This document shows, one piece after another, positions 16,433-24,043 of a stretch of DNA of 47,593 nt. The notes below the pieces were generated by a model. That model saw nothing but the letters and a program-made list of their open reading frames with translations. It did no database searches and had not been told where the DNA came from. The number at the start of each line of letters is the position of its first letter. The stretch's first letter is position 1. The translations under genes and the position numbers were made by a program. Origin of the DNA: Thermoleophilaceae bacterium (GTDB taxonomy: Bacteria > Actinomycetota > Thermoleophilia > Solirubrobacterales > Thermoleophilaceae); assembly GCA_030448005.1 (NCBI GenBank), contig JAUJNT010000002.1, positions 686,759 to 734,351 of the forward strand. The letters are read 5' to 3'.

Positions 16433-18766
16433 ATGGGGGAGGGCCACATCCGAGCGCAGGGCACCGCCGGAGCGCTCGAAGTCTGGGCGGCGCGCGCCTG
16501 GAACCTCTTCAACGAGGGCAAGCCCTTCTCGATCGTCTTCCCGGTCATGGTCCTGCTCGCCGCCGCGCTCGTGGGTCTCGCCCCTGATGGCAACCTCGCC
16601 GTGGCGCTCGCGGGCACCGCGGGGCTCGCTTCCGTGCTCTCGCGCTTCGCATTTCCGCTGCGGGGGAGGGCGCTGCTCTGGCTCGCTGGCGCCGCATCGG
16701 TGCCGCTGCTCGAGCCGTGGCGGGCGCCGGCGTTGCTGCTGGGAGCCCTCGCCGGCTATGCGTTCTTCACCGTCCTCTTCTGGGGCACGCTCTACTACCG
16801 CCTGAGGACTGGGGCTCCCTGGACGAACTTCACGCGCTTCTGGCGCCTCGTGCTCACCAACTCGGACCCCACGAGCGGCAACGCGTTGGAGCAGGTGCCA
16901 AAGCTCCTTATGAGCCTCGCCGCCGGCGTGCTCCTGGCCGAGCAGCCCACGCCATCGACTGGCCTGCGCATTGCCGTGGCCGCGCTGCTCGCGAGCGCCC
17001 TCGGCGCGCTGGCCTGGCGCCGCTTTGCCCGTGGTCGCCTGCCGGCGTACCCGAGCCGCCCCAGCGGCCGAACGGCTCCGCCCGCCGCTCGGGCCGGGCG
17101 GGTGTATGTGATCGTGGTCGATGGCTGCAACCGCAGCCGGCTGTGGCAGGCCGACACGCCGGTGATTGACCGCCTGGCCCGGGAGGGCACGGAGTACCTG
17201 GCGGTCGAGCCCGCCTACCCGGCCCGCACCGTCGTCTGCTTCTCCTCGATGCTCACCGGCGCAGCGCCGCAGGAGCACGGCATGCGCTCCAACTTCGCGC
17301 CCCGCCTCGGCGTGCGGTGCGAGTCGGTCTTCGATGTGCTCGAGCGCCACGGCAAGCGCGGCCGGCTCGTGGGCATCGCCCATCTGCTCGACCCGTTTGG
17401 CGAGGAGGTGGTGCGCTCGGTCACCTCGGTGCAGCCCACCGCCCAGATCGACCTGTCGCTGGCCGCCGCGGGACGCCGTGTGGTGGAGGAGGAGGATCCG
17501 GATCTGCTCGTCTTGCAGCTGCTGGCCGCGGACCAGCTCGGCCACGTACGCGGTGTACGCAATCCGGAGTACCTCGACCAGCTCGCGGAGACAGACCGGC
17601 GGATCGGCGACTTCCTCGCCTTTCTCGCCGAGCGTGGCAAGCTCGATACCAAGGGGGGCGCAGGCGATGCCACGGTGATCCTGATGGCCGACCACGGCCA
17701 GGGGCGCGGGATCGGCGGCCACGGCCATCTCGACTGGGGCGAGCGCCCCGTGCCGTTCGTGGTGTGGGGAAAGGGAGCGGTGCCCGGAGCCACGAGCCAC
17801 GAGCCGCGCTCTGTGTGCGAGCTGGCCGCCACGGTGTCGGAGCTGCTGGGAGTCGAGGCCCCGGCGGGCGCCCGCGGCCGTGCGCTCGTGCCCGTCACGG
17901 ACTCGGGGGTCACCGCAGCTCCCGCGCGCGGGCGCTGCCTCGCGATCGTGGTGGCCAGGGACGAGGAGCCTCGCCTCGGTCCGGTGCTCGAGCGGCTGCC
18001 CGGGCAGGCGTGTGGCATGCCGGTCGACGTGGTGGTGGTGGACGACGGCTCGCGTGACCGGACGGTAGATGTTGCGCTGACGGCGGGGGCGGAGGTGGTC
18101 TCACACGGCTCATCACGCGGGCTTGGCGCGGCCCTCCGGAGCGGGCTCGACCATGCCCGCCGGCGGGATTACGCCGCCGCCGTGTACCTCGACGGCGACG
18201 GCGAGTACGACTCGGCGGAGCTGGCGACGGTGCTGGAGCCGATCGCCCGCAGACGGGCGCACTATGTCCTGGGGTCCCGCTTTCTCGGTGCGCGTGAGGG
18301 GATGCGCTGGCACCGCACCCTCGCCAACCGCCTTACCTCGGCGCTGCTCGGCACGCTCATGGGCGCCGTCATGAGCGACGGGCAGACCGGCTACCGCGCC
18401 TTCTCGCGCCACGCGATTCACGTGGCCCGGATCCGGCACGACTACAACTACGCCCAGGTGCTGACGCTCTCGCTGTGGGGCGCCGGCATCGAGCCGGTGG
18501 AGGTCCCCATCTCCTACCGCCGCCGGGCCGGTGGCCGCTCCTTCGTGCGCTACCCGGAGTACCTGGTTCGCGTGGCACCGGCCCTCTGGCGCCAGTGGCG
18601 CGACTCGAGGAGCGCCAGGAGGAGCAGCGCGCACCCGAGCGCTCCGGCGGCCACGTACGGCCAGGGCGAGTCCCCGAAGAACGGGAATGCGCCGGTCAGC
18701 GGTCCGAAGGGGGCGTCGGGTCGCGGGGTGACGAGCCCGCCGGCTCCCAGCCGGACGTCCCCGTAG
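16433..18766 (+). CDS. Membrane-anchored phosphodiesterase fused to GT2 glycosyltransferase
   Basis: 777 residues. Residues about 29-203 are hydrophobic membrane segments. Residues about 222-485 are an alkaline-phosphatase-superfamily phosphodiesterase: Asp230 (VIVVDGCN), nucleophile Thr266 (YPARTVVCFSSMLTG), Asp367/His371 (ADQLGHVRG), Asp420-His421 (MADHGQG) and His430/His432 (GGHGHLDW), so all metal positions are filled. Residues about 500-723 are a GT2 domain of the dolichyl/undecaprenyl-phosphate sugar transferase type: VVVDDGSRDRT (Asp537/538), YLDGDGEYDS (Asp587, Asp589), SDGQTGYRAFSR. The last about 55 residues are low complexity and antisense to the convergent membrane protein gene. 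A lipid-linked sugar or envelope-polymer role is inferred; this domain combination is not one I know. Confidence 0.85.
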   Translation: MGEGHIRAQGTAGALEVWAARAWNLFNEGKPFSIVFPVMVLLAAALVGLAPDGNLAVALAGTAGLASVLSRFAFPLRGRALLWLAGAASVPLLEPWRAPALLLGALAGYAFFTVLFWGTLYYRLRTGAPWTNFTRFWRLVLTNSDPTSGNALEQVPKLLMSLAAGVLLAEQPTPSTGLRIAVAALLASALGALAWRRFARGRLPAYPSRPSGRTAPPAARAGRVYVIVVDGCNRSRLWQADTPVIDRLAREGTEYLAVEPAYPARTVVCFSSMLTGAAPQEHGMRSNFAPRLGVRCESVFDVLERHGKRGRLVGIAHLLDPFGEEVVRSVTSVQPTAQIDLSLAAAGRRVVEEEDPDLLVLQLLAADQLGHVRGVRNPEYLDQLAETDRRIGDFLAFLAERGKLDTKGGAGDATVILMADHGQGRGIGGHGHLDWGERPVPFVVWGKGAVPGATSHEPRSVCELAATVSELLGVEAPAGARGRALVPVTDSGVTAAPARGRCLAIVVARDEEPRLGPVLERLPGQACGMPVDVVVVDDGSRDRTVDVALTAGAEVVSHGSSRGLGAALRSGLDHARRRDYAAAVYLDGDGEYDSAELATVLEPIARRRAHYVLGSRFLGAREGMRWHRTLANRLTSALLGTLMGAVMSDGQTGYRAFSRHAIHVARIRHDYNYAQVLTLSLWGAGIEPVEVPISYRRRAGGRSFVRYPEYLVRVAPALWRQWRDSRSARRSSAHPSAPAATYGQGESPKNGNAPVSGPKGASGRGVTSPPAPSRTSP

Positions 18767-19938
18767 AGCCAGACCGACGCGGCCACGGTGATCGCCGCCA
18801 GCACGCTTCCGGTGCGCGGCAGGTGGCGCAGTCCCCACGCCGCCAGGGGCACGGCCATGGGAAGGGCCGCCAAGAGGTGGCGCGGTGGAAACCAGAAGCC
18901 GAACATGGTGGGCGCCAGGAATGCGGCCACGAGCATCTGGGCGCCGAGCACGCCCGCGCAGATCAGGCCGACTCGCTCCCGCGAGCGCAGATCGGGCACC
19001 GCGCGGGCCAGGCCCTCGCGGCGTGAGCGGTAGAGCAGCCAGAGGCCGGCCAGGGCCAACAGCGTGAAGGGGGCCCAGCGCAGGAGCCCGTAATCGTGGT
19101 CGATCATCAGGGCGACGAGGCGGTAGGAGCGCTCGAGGTAGCCGCCCGGGAAGTCGGCGTCCGTGGCGGTCTGACCGGCCACGTCGGCGGCGTAGGGCGT
19201 CGGCCCGCCGTAGAGCGCCTCGTTGACTCCCACGTACAGCGCGAGGCTGAACCCGGCAAGCTCGGCCGAGCCGAGCGCGAGCGTGCGCCGCTGCGCGCGC
19301 AGCAACGAGCGGAGCGCAAAGGCGCCCACCACGACCCCCGCCGGCACGAACTTCGTGCCAAGCCAGGGGAGGGTGCCGAGCAGCGCGAAGCAGGCGAACG
19401 CATCGCGCCGGGACACCCGCTCGTCCAGGCGGATCGCAAGCAGCGCGGCCCCCGCGAGCGCGGCAGCTGCGGTCAGCTCGGGGTAGACCGCGCTGCCGTA
19501 CGCGAGAAAGGGAGGCGAGAGCCCGAAGGCCAGGGCCGCCCCGAGCGCCCAGGGATCGGGCACGGCCCGTAGTGCCAATAGGTACCCGAGAGCGCAGGCC
19601 AGCGCCCCGATCGCGGCGAGCAGCAACTCGACCGCGCGCGCACCGCCGAGGGCGTAGGCCGGGGCGATCAGCAGCGGGAAGCCCGCGCCGTGGGGCTCGT
19701 GGAGCCGGCCCTCCGTCTCGACGCCGTGCCGGTCGAGCTCGTACGGGTAGTAGGCCTCGTAGCTGCGCTCGGCGTACTGGTTCTCCACGTCCAGGTCGCC
19801 GTCCTCGACGATCGACCGGGCGCTCAGCAGGTAGTGGGGCTCGTCGCCGCCGTAGTCCGAATCGCCGAAGGCATCGAGGCCGAGGGTGGCCGAGTAGACG
19901 GCGACGAGGACCAGCCAGAGCAGGAAGGCCCGCCTCAC
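18550..19938 (-). CDS. Polytopic GT-C-like membrane glycosyltransferase
   Basis: 462 residues with about ten transmembrane helices. The first extracytoplasmic loop carries DSDYGGDEPHYLLSARSI; an acidic pair in this loop is the catalytic feature of GT-C enzymes (PMT, ArnT, mannosyltransferases), which use polyprenyl-phosphate sugars. The loop with FWFPPRHLLAALP is also seen in such proteins. It runs convergent with the phosphodiesterase-GT2 gene, whose GT2 domain could make the lipid-linked donor. The two reading frames overlap by 217 bases; the helix ALGCALLLLALLESRHW in this protein lies within the overlap, so the overlap is real for this gene. It is 9 bases below a collapsed acyl-CoA dehydrogenase gene. 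Confidence 0.8.
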   Translation of the reverse strand: MRRAFLLWLVLVAVYSATLGLDAFGDSDYGGDEPHYLLSARSIVEDGDLDVENQYAERSYEAYYPYELDRHGVETEGRLHEPHGAGFPLLIAPAYALGGARAVELLLAAIGALACALGYLLALRAVPDPWALGAALAFGLSPPFLAYGSAVYPELTAAAALAGAALLAIRLDERVSRRDAFACFALLGTLPWLGTKFVPAGVVVGAFALRSLLRAQRRTLALGSAELAGFSLALYVGVNEALYGGPTPYAADVAGQTATDADFPGGYLERSYRLVALMIDHDYGLLRWAPFTLLALAGLWLLYRSRREGLARAVPDLRSRERVGLICAGVLGAQMLVAAFLAPTMFGFWFPPRHLLAALPMAVPLAAWGLRHLPRTGSVLAAITVAASVWLYGDVRLGAGGLVTPRPDAPFGPLTGAFPFFGDSPWPYVAAGALGCALLLLALLESRHWRQRAGATRTRYSG

Positions 19939-19947
19939 CGCGGTCTC

Positions 19948-20184
19948 TCAGCAGCCGAGGTAGCGGGCGATCACCAGCTGCTGCACCTCGTCGGTGCCCT
20001 CACCGCCGTAATCCCAGTCGAAGTGCATCCCCATGAACCGGAGCTCGCCAAGCTTGGCCACGATCTCGTACGGAAAGCGGCCCTCGCGATCGAGCTCGCC
20101 CGCCCATCGGCCTGTCTCCCCGTCGGCGAACTCCCGCGCCACGCGGCGGATCGCCCGCTGCTCGTCGCTCAGCTGGAAGTCCAT
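19948..20184 (-). pseudogene. Acyl-CoA dehydrogenase with large internal deletion (78 residues)
   Basis: The first about 58 residues (MDFQLSDEQRAIRRVAREFA ... KLGELRFMGMHFDWDYGG) are a normal N-terminus of an acyl-CoA dehydrogenase of about 380 residues. The remaining residues EGTDEVQQLVIARYLGC match the extreme C-terminus of the same family (usually YEGT.EIQRLVIAR.L). About 300 residues, including all FAD-contact and catalytic regions, are missing, with the frame kept. The join falls at a YGG/YEG-like motif that occurs near both ends of full-length genes, which suggests deletion by short-homology recombination. Spacing to the genes on either side stays tight (6 and 9 bases). It cannot be a working dehydrogenase. 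Confidence 0.8.
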
Positions 20185-20190
20185 GCGGGG

Positions 20191-20394
20191 TCAGTCGACG
20201 CGGCGCTTGAAGACGATCACATGACCGTCCTTCTCGCGATGCAGGTTGACGTCGAGGAAGACGGTGGCGAGCTCCCACCCCTCGGCCCCCAGCCGCGAGA
20301 GCTCCTCCTGGAACTTCGTGCGGTCGAGCTCGTCGCTCTGGCGTCCCATGAAGCCGTGCGTGATCACTGTGGTGGTGTAGTCCCAGGTCGTCAT
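20191..20394 (-). CDS. DUF4177-type small protein
   Basis: 67 residues from ATG 20394 (MTTWDYTTTVITHGFMG). The pattern WDY..., a middle LSRLGAEGWELATVFLD and a final HVIVFKRR is that of the small DUF4177 family, whose members are short beta-rich proteins of unknown function. The longer open frame upstream is arginine-rich with no family features and is left out. It starts a tight run of three - strand genes with the collapsed dehydrogenase and the GT-C-like protein. Confidence 0.75.
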   Translation of the reverse strand: MTTWDYTTTVITHGFMGRQSDELDRTKFQEELSRLGAEGWELATVFLDVNLHREKDGHVIVFKRRVD

Positions 20395-20654
20395 ACGACC
20401 GGACCCTACTTGCAGCCACCGGCGGCGAAGCGGGCGACGACTCCGACGAAGAGCAGTGGCCGCGTCCGAATCGTTAGGCGGCTGTGAGTGCAGGTTCGGC
20501 AGCGGGAAGAGGCCTGTGAAGCGTCCAAGGCGGCGGCGCTTCCCTAGCTCTGAACGTTCGGACATCATCGATGACGAAGGCGTAACTTCCCTCGGGATCG
20601 CGCAGGCGCGCGCCGGCCAGGGGCGAGGGTCGCTCGGCTGATCACTCCCTGCGC

Positions 20655-21499
20655 ATGAGATGGGGATGCTTAGCGGTCAGCGACCCGAGGCAACTTCGCC
20701 CCGCACCGGGCGTCGGACTGCCGGCGCGCGTGTTCCGAAGCAGCCAGCCCGAGTTCGTGCCGGACGTGAGGATCGACAAGAACTTCGCGCGCGTGCCCGC
20801 CGCGGTCGAGGTCGGCCTCTCCGCCGCAGTTGCGCTTCCTCTGTGTGACGGAGACGAAGTCCGCGGGGTGATCGAGTTTCTCAGCCGCGGCGCACGCTAC
20901 CCCGAACCGGAGATAATGGAGATGATGGAGACGCTCACCGCACTGATCGGCCGGTTCTTCCCGATCGTCACAGAGCGCGAAGAGCTACGCGGAAAACTCG
21001 AGGGCTTTGCCCTGACGGATGAGCTCACCACGCTTGCAAACCGGCGCGCGTGGGAGCAAGGGCTGCAGCGCTAGCTCTCCCGCGCCGAACGCACGGGCCA
21101 GGGCCTGTGCGTAGCGCTCGTCGACCTCGACGACTTCAAGGGCTACAACGACGAACACGGTCACCCGGCGGTGACGCCCTGCTGCGTGACACGGCCGCCG
21201 CCTGGACCGCGTGCCTGCGACCAAGCGACCTGCTGGCCCGCCTCGGGGGAGATGAGTTCGCCGTCGCTCTTCCGGCTCAAACACTCGAGAGCGCGCGTTC
21301 AATGGTCGAGCGCCTCAGAACGGCCGCACCTCACCCGATGACCTGCTCGGCCGGTCTGACGACCTTGCGGCGGCCGGGAGAGACCGCCCGCCAAGTGATC
21401 TCGAGCACAGACAGAGCCCTCTATGAAGCCAAACGGACAGGGCGCGACAAGACCTTGGTCGCCGACGACCTGGCCGCTCTCCCGGCCGGCCCCACATAG
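20655..21499 (+). pseudogene. Broken GAF-GGDEF diguanylate cyclase
   Basis: Frame 20655 gives the end of a GAF domain (GVGLPARVFRSSQPEFVPDV ... VALPLCDGDEVRGVIEF) and the start of a GGDEF domain (LTDELTTLANRRAWEQGLQR), then an in-frame TAG at 21072-21074. The same frame continues with VALVDLDDFKGYNDEHGH until about 21170, where one missing G shifts it; the other frame resumes with GDALLRDTAAAW and LARLGGDEFAVAL, the GGDEF signature, through residues typical of the domain end (DRALYEAKRTGRDK). The first half of the GAF domain is also absent. A nonsense codon, a frameshift and 5' truncation together point to a real pseudogene of a c-di-GMP synthase. Confidence 0.85.
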
Positions 21500-21580
21500 G
21501 CAGGCAAAACTACCGGCGAGGTCGCACAACCGTCACGTTCGGAACTCTCCTGAGGGCCTGACCGCTCTAGCGTCGTTCCC

Positions 21581-22483
21581 GTGAGATGCGAGCGCGGGCA
21601 GGCGACGGTCGAGTGGGTCGGGCTGGTGCTGGTGGCCGCCCTGATCCTCGGAGGCGCGGCGGCGCTCGCGGGCCCCGACGTCGATGGCCGGTCGTTCGGC
21701 GGCTTCCTCGCTCACCGGATCGTGTGTGCCACGCGCGGAGGTTGCGACGATGGTGACACGGTGCTCGCAAAGGCCTACGGCCCGCGCGATGCAGATCTGC
21801 TGCGCCGCCACGCGCCGAACGTCGTCTACGAGCCGGGCGAGCGGCAGCTCCCGGTCGACTGGAAGGAGTGCCGTCAGCGCAGCTGCGCAGACGCCCCCGA
21901 TGACCGGGATCTCGACTCTCACCGTACGAACGCCGGGCGCCGCGCCACGGTCTACACACGGGTGGTGCGCCGTGGTCGGCGCACCTACCTTCAGTACTGG
22001 TTCTACTACCCGGACTCGAACTCCACCTTCGCCGGCTCCGACAAGCTTTGGAAGGGAAGCGTCCTGGCTCAGCTCGCGGGGCGGGCGGTGCGGGGAAGCT
22101 CACGTTATCCGGGCTTTCACCGCGACGACTGGGAGGGGTATCACGTGAGGATCGACCGGCGGGGGAGGGTCGCGGTGCGCTCCACCTCCCATGGCCATTA
22201 CCAGTGGTGCAAGCACAAGCGCTGCCGCAACCGTTGGGGACCGCCTACCGGCTGGACGCGCGTGTCGAGCGGGAGCCATGCCGGGCACATCCCGCTCGAC
22301 CGGCGCTCCCGTCCCCGTCTGCCAGGCCGCGACCTGCGCGAGCGCACGAGCACCTCTGACGGCCTACGTCTGCGACCGCTCGAGTCGGCCGGCAACCGTC
22401 GCGGCTACCGGCCACTCGAGAAGGGGATCAAGCCGCCGTGGCGCAAGGGGGCCTACCGCCATCCAGAGGACGACGAGTCTTGA
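21581..22483 (+). CDS. Prepilin-like secreted protein with Vps62/lectin-like domain
   Basis: 300 residues from GTG 21581. The N-terminus RGQATVEWVGLVLVAALILG has a G|QATVE site (Gly before cleavage, Glu at +5) and one hydrophobic helix, as in type IV/Flp prepilins and TadE-like pseudopilins. The rest is soluble with six or more cysteines (IVCATRGGCDD, KECRQRSCAD) and LQYWFYYPDSNSTFAG plus FHRDDWEGYHVRIDRRGRV, resembling the HDGDWE block of Vps62-type beta-sandwich proteins. It may be a cell-surface adhesin or pilus-linked protein; function not known. A deleted copy of its 3' end lies at 23652-23717. Confidence 0.7.
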   Translation: MRCERGQATVEWVGLVLVAALILGGAAALAGPDVDGRSFGGFLAHRIVCATRGGCDDGDTVLAKAYGPRDADLLRRHAPNVVYEPGERQLPVDWKECRQRSCADAPDDRDLDSHRTNAGRRATVYTRVVRRGRRTYLQYWFYYPDSNSTFAGSDKLWKGSVLAQLAGRAVRGSSRYPGFHRDDWEGYHVRIDRRGRVAVRSTSHGHYQWCKHKRCRNRWGPPTGWTRVSSGSHAGHIPLDRRSRPRLPGRDLRERTSTSDGLRLRPLESAGNRRGYRPLEKGIKPPWRKGAYRHPEDDES

Positions 22484-22582
22484 GCGCGCTCGGCAGATCG
22501 AGGTGCAGATCCACTGGTTCCGGATTCTCGCAGGGATTGGTACTTCTGCTCAGACCTATAGCGGCGTAGTGTGCGTCTCGTC

Positions 22583-23239
22583 ATGGCTACGGCACCATCG
22601 GAGCGCACCCGCGTGCGCCGCGCGCCCGCGCGCGGTGCATACGACCGTGGCACGATCGACGCGATCCTCGACGAGGGCCTCGTCGCCCACCTCGCCTTCG
22701 CGGTCGACGGCCAGCCGTACGTCATTCCCACGCTGCACGCGCGCGTCGGCGACACGGTCTACTTCCACGGCTCGGCCGCGAGCCGCATGATCCGCACGCT
22801 GACGGCGAGCGGACCCGCCTGCCTCACGGTCACGCTGCTCGACGCGATGGTGCTTGCGAGGTCGGCGTTTCACCACTCCATGAACTATCGCTCGGTGGTC
22901 GTGCTCGGACAGGCGCGCGCGGTGGCCGACCCGGCCGAGCTGCTGGTCGCGCTGGAGGCATTCACCGAGAAGCTCGTCCCCGGCCGCTGGGACGAGGTCC
23001 GCCGGCCGAACACCAAGGAGCTGAAGGGCACCCGCGCGCTCGCCATGTCGCTCGACGAGGCCTCGGCCAAGGCGCGCAGCGGCCCGCCGGTCGATGACGA
23101 GGAGGATCTCGAGCTCGACGTGTGGGCGGGCCTCATCCCGCTGGGCCTCGCCGCCGGCGACCCCGTCGCCGACCCGAAGCTCCCGTACGGCATCACGCCG
23201 TCCGCGGTCGTGACCGGCTGGAAGCCCGGCGGTCGCTAG
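22583..23239 (+). CDS. Pyridoxamine 5'-phosphate oxidase-family FMN protein
   Basis: 218 residues from ATG 22583 (GTG 22571 possible). RGAYDRGTIDAILDEGLVAH, YVIPTLHARVGDTVYFHGSA and HHSMNYRSVVVLGQAR fit the split-barrel FMN-binding fold of the PPOX/FMN-flavin reductase (Pfam Putative_PNPOx, NimA-like) group, with the conserved FHGS phosphate-contact turn. Such proteins are flavin- or heme-binding oxidoreductases of varied substrates. It sits between the prepilin-like gene and a deleted copy of that gene's 3' end, so it may have been involved in the same duplication. Confidence 0.85.
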   Translation: MATAPSERTRVRRAPARGAYDRGTIDAILDEGLVAHLAFAVDGQPYVIPTLHARVGDTVYFHGSAASRMIRTLTASGPACLTVTLLDAMVLARSAFHHSMNYRSVVVLGQARAVADPAELLVALEAFTEKLVPGRWDEVRRPNTKELKGTRALAMSLDEASAKARSGPPVDDEEDLELDVWAGLIPLGLAAGDPVADPKLPYGITPSAVVTGWKPGGR

Positions 23240-23651
23240 GTGTGTTGTTCACCCGTCAGCTGACAGTGTCGTGCGACTCGCACAGCTGACCGCGGCTTCC
23301 GCGACCGCGGCCATGCTCGCCGTCCACGCCGAGCCCCCGGCACGCAGTCACGTTGTGGCCGCGGCGGCGGCTGCACTGCGATGACCCTGCGAGCCGCTCG
23401 CCCAGCCCGCATCGCCCCCGAAACCGGCGCCAAGCGCTGATCGTCGCCGGCGACAGGCCGGAGTGCGAGATGTCAGCTCGCCCGCGGAGGAGCGGTAGGG
23501 CAGGCTTGCCAGCGTACTCCAGCTCCCGATCGAGATGATAACGAGATCCCGGTGTATCCGTCCCTCCTCGGACTCACCATGGAAACGGCGTAGCCGATGA
23601 CTGATGGCTCGCTTCAGCCGACGAACGATTTGCCGCTGCTCACCACTCTCG
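23240..23651. other. Intergenic stretch without a recognisable gene
   Basis: No reading frame here shows family features or codon pattern; several short frames on both strands are arginine/proline-rich shadows. I see no hairpin with a T-tract, no RNA gene and no operator. Its end runs into the repeat copy at 23652. It looks like decayed sequence in an unstable segment. Confidence 0.5.
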
Positions 23652-23717
23652 GCTGCACGCGCGTGTCGCGCGGGCGCCATGCCGCAAGGGCGCCTACCGC
23701 CATCCAGAGGACGACGA
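23652..23717 (+). pseudogene. Deleted second copy of the prepilin-like gene 3' end
   Basis: Positions 23652-23683 match 22251-22282 with three mismatches, and 23684-23717 match 22443-22476 with one mismatch. The two blocks are contiguous here but 160 bases apart in the gene at 21581-22483. This is therefore a partial duplicate that has lost 160 bases and everything upstream. The copies are in the same orientation and about 1.3 kb apart, flanking the PPOX-type gene. Confidence 0.7.
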
Positions 23718-23864
23718 CCCCTGGACGCACTTGACGCGGCCCGCCTCGCTGAGCCCGCCCCGCCCACTCGCCGCACTGATCCGGCAACGCGAATCCGCCC
23801 CGATGGGTCCCCCGTTGTGGGTAGGGTGGAGCGAGACGGCGTCTACAGCGAAAGGACCCGCAGC

Positions 23865-24032
23865 ATGGCCAGGACGGTGCGCGAGCAGCAGGACAAGCGG
23901 CGAGAGGAGAAGCTTAAGCAGGTGCAGGAGCAGGTCGACGAGGGTTCGCTCGTCATCCGCAAGATGACCAAGAAGGAGCGCAAGGACAACCCGGCCAAGC
24001 CTCGCCCGAAGGACAAGCGCAGGAAGCGCTAG
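23865..24032 (+). CDS. Small basic protein
   Basis: 55 residues, 16 Lys/Arg of the first 40, starting MARTVREQQDKRREEKLKQV and ending in a Lys/Arg/Pro tail. An AAAGGA element about 10 bases before the ATG is a credible ribosome binding site and decides the start. The first half is likely one charged helix. No family recognised with certainty; a nucleic-acid- or ribosome-associated protein is possible. The acyl-CoA ligase gene begins 11 bases downstream. Confidence 0.6.
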   Translation: MARTVREQQDKRREEKLKQVQEQVDEGSLVIRKMTKKERKDNPAKPRPKDKRRKR

Positions 24033-24043
24033 CGGCCGCGGAG

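Noticed and set aside
20551-20566. GAACGTTC as a LexA/SOS box
   Set aside because: The two half-sites abut without the spacer required in actinobacterial SOS boxes, and no DNA-damage gene follows.
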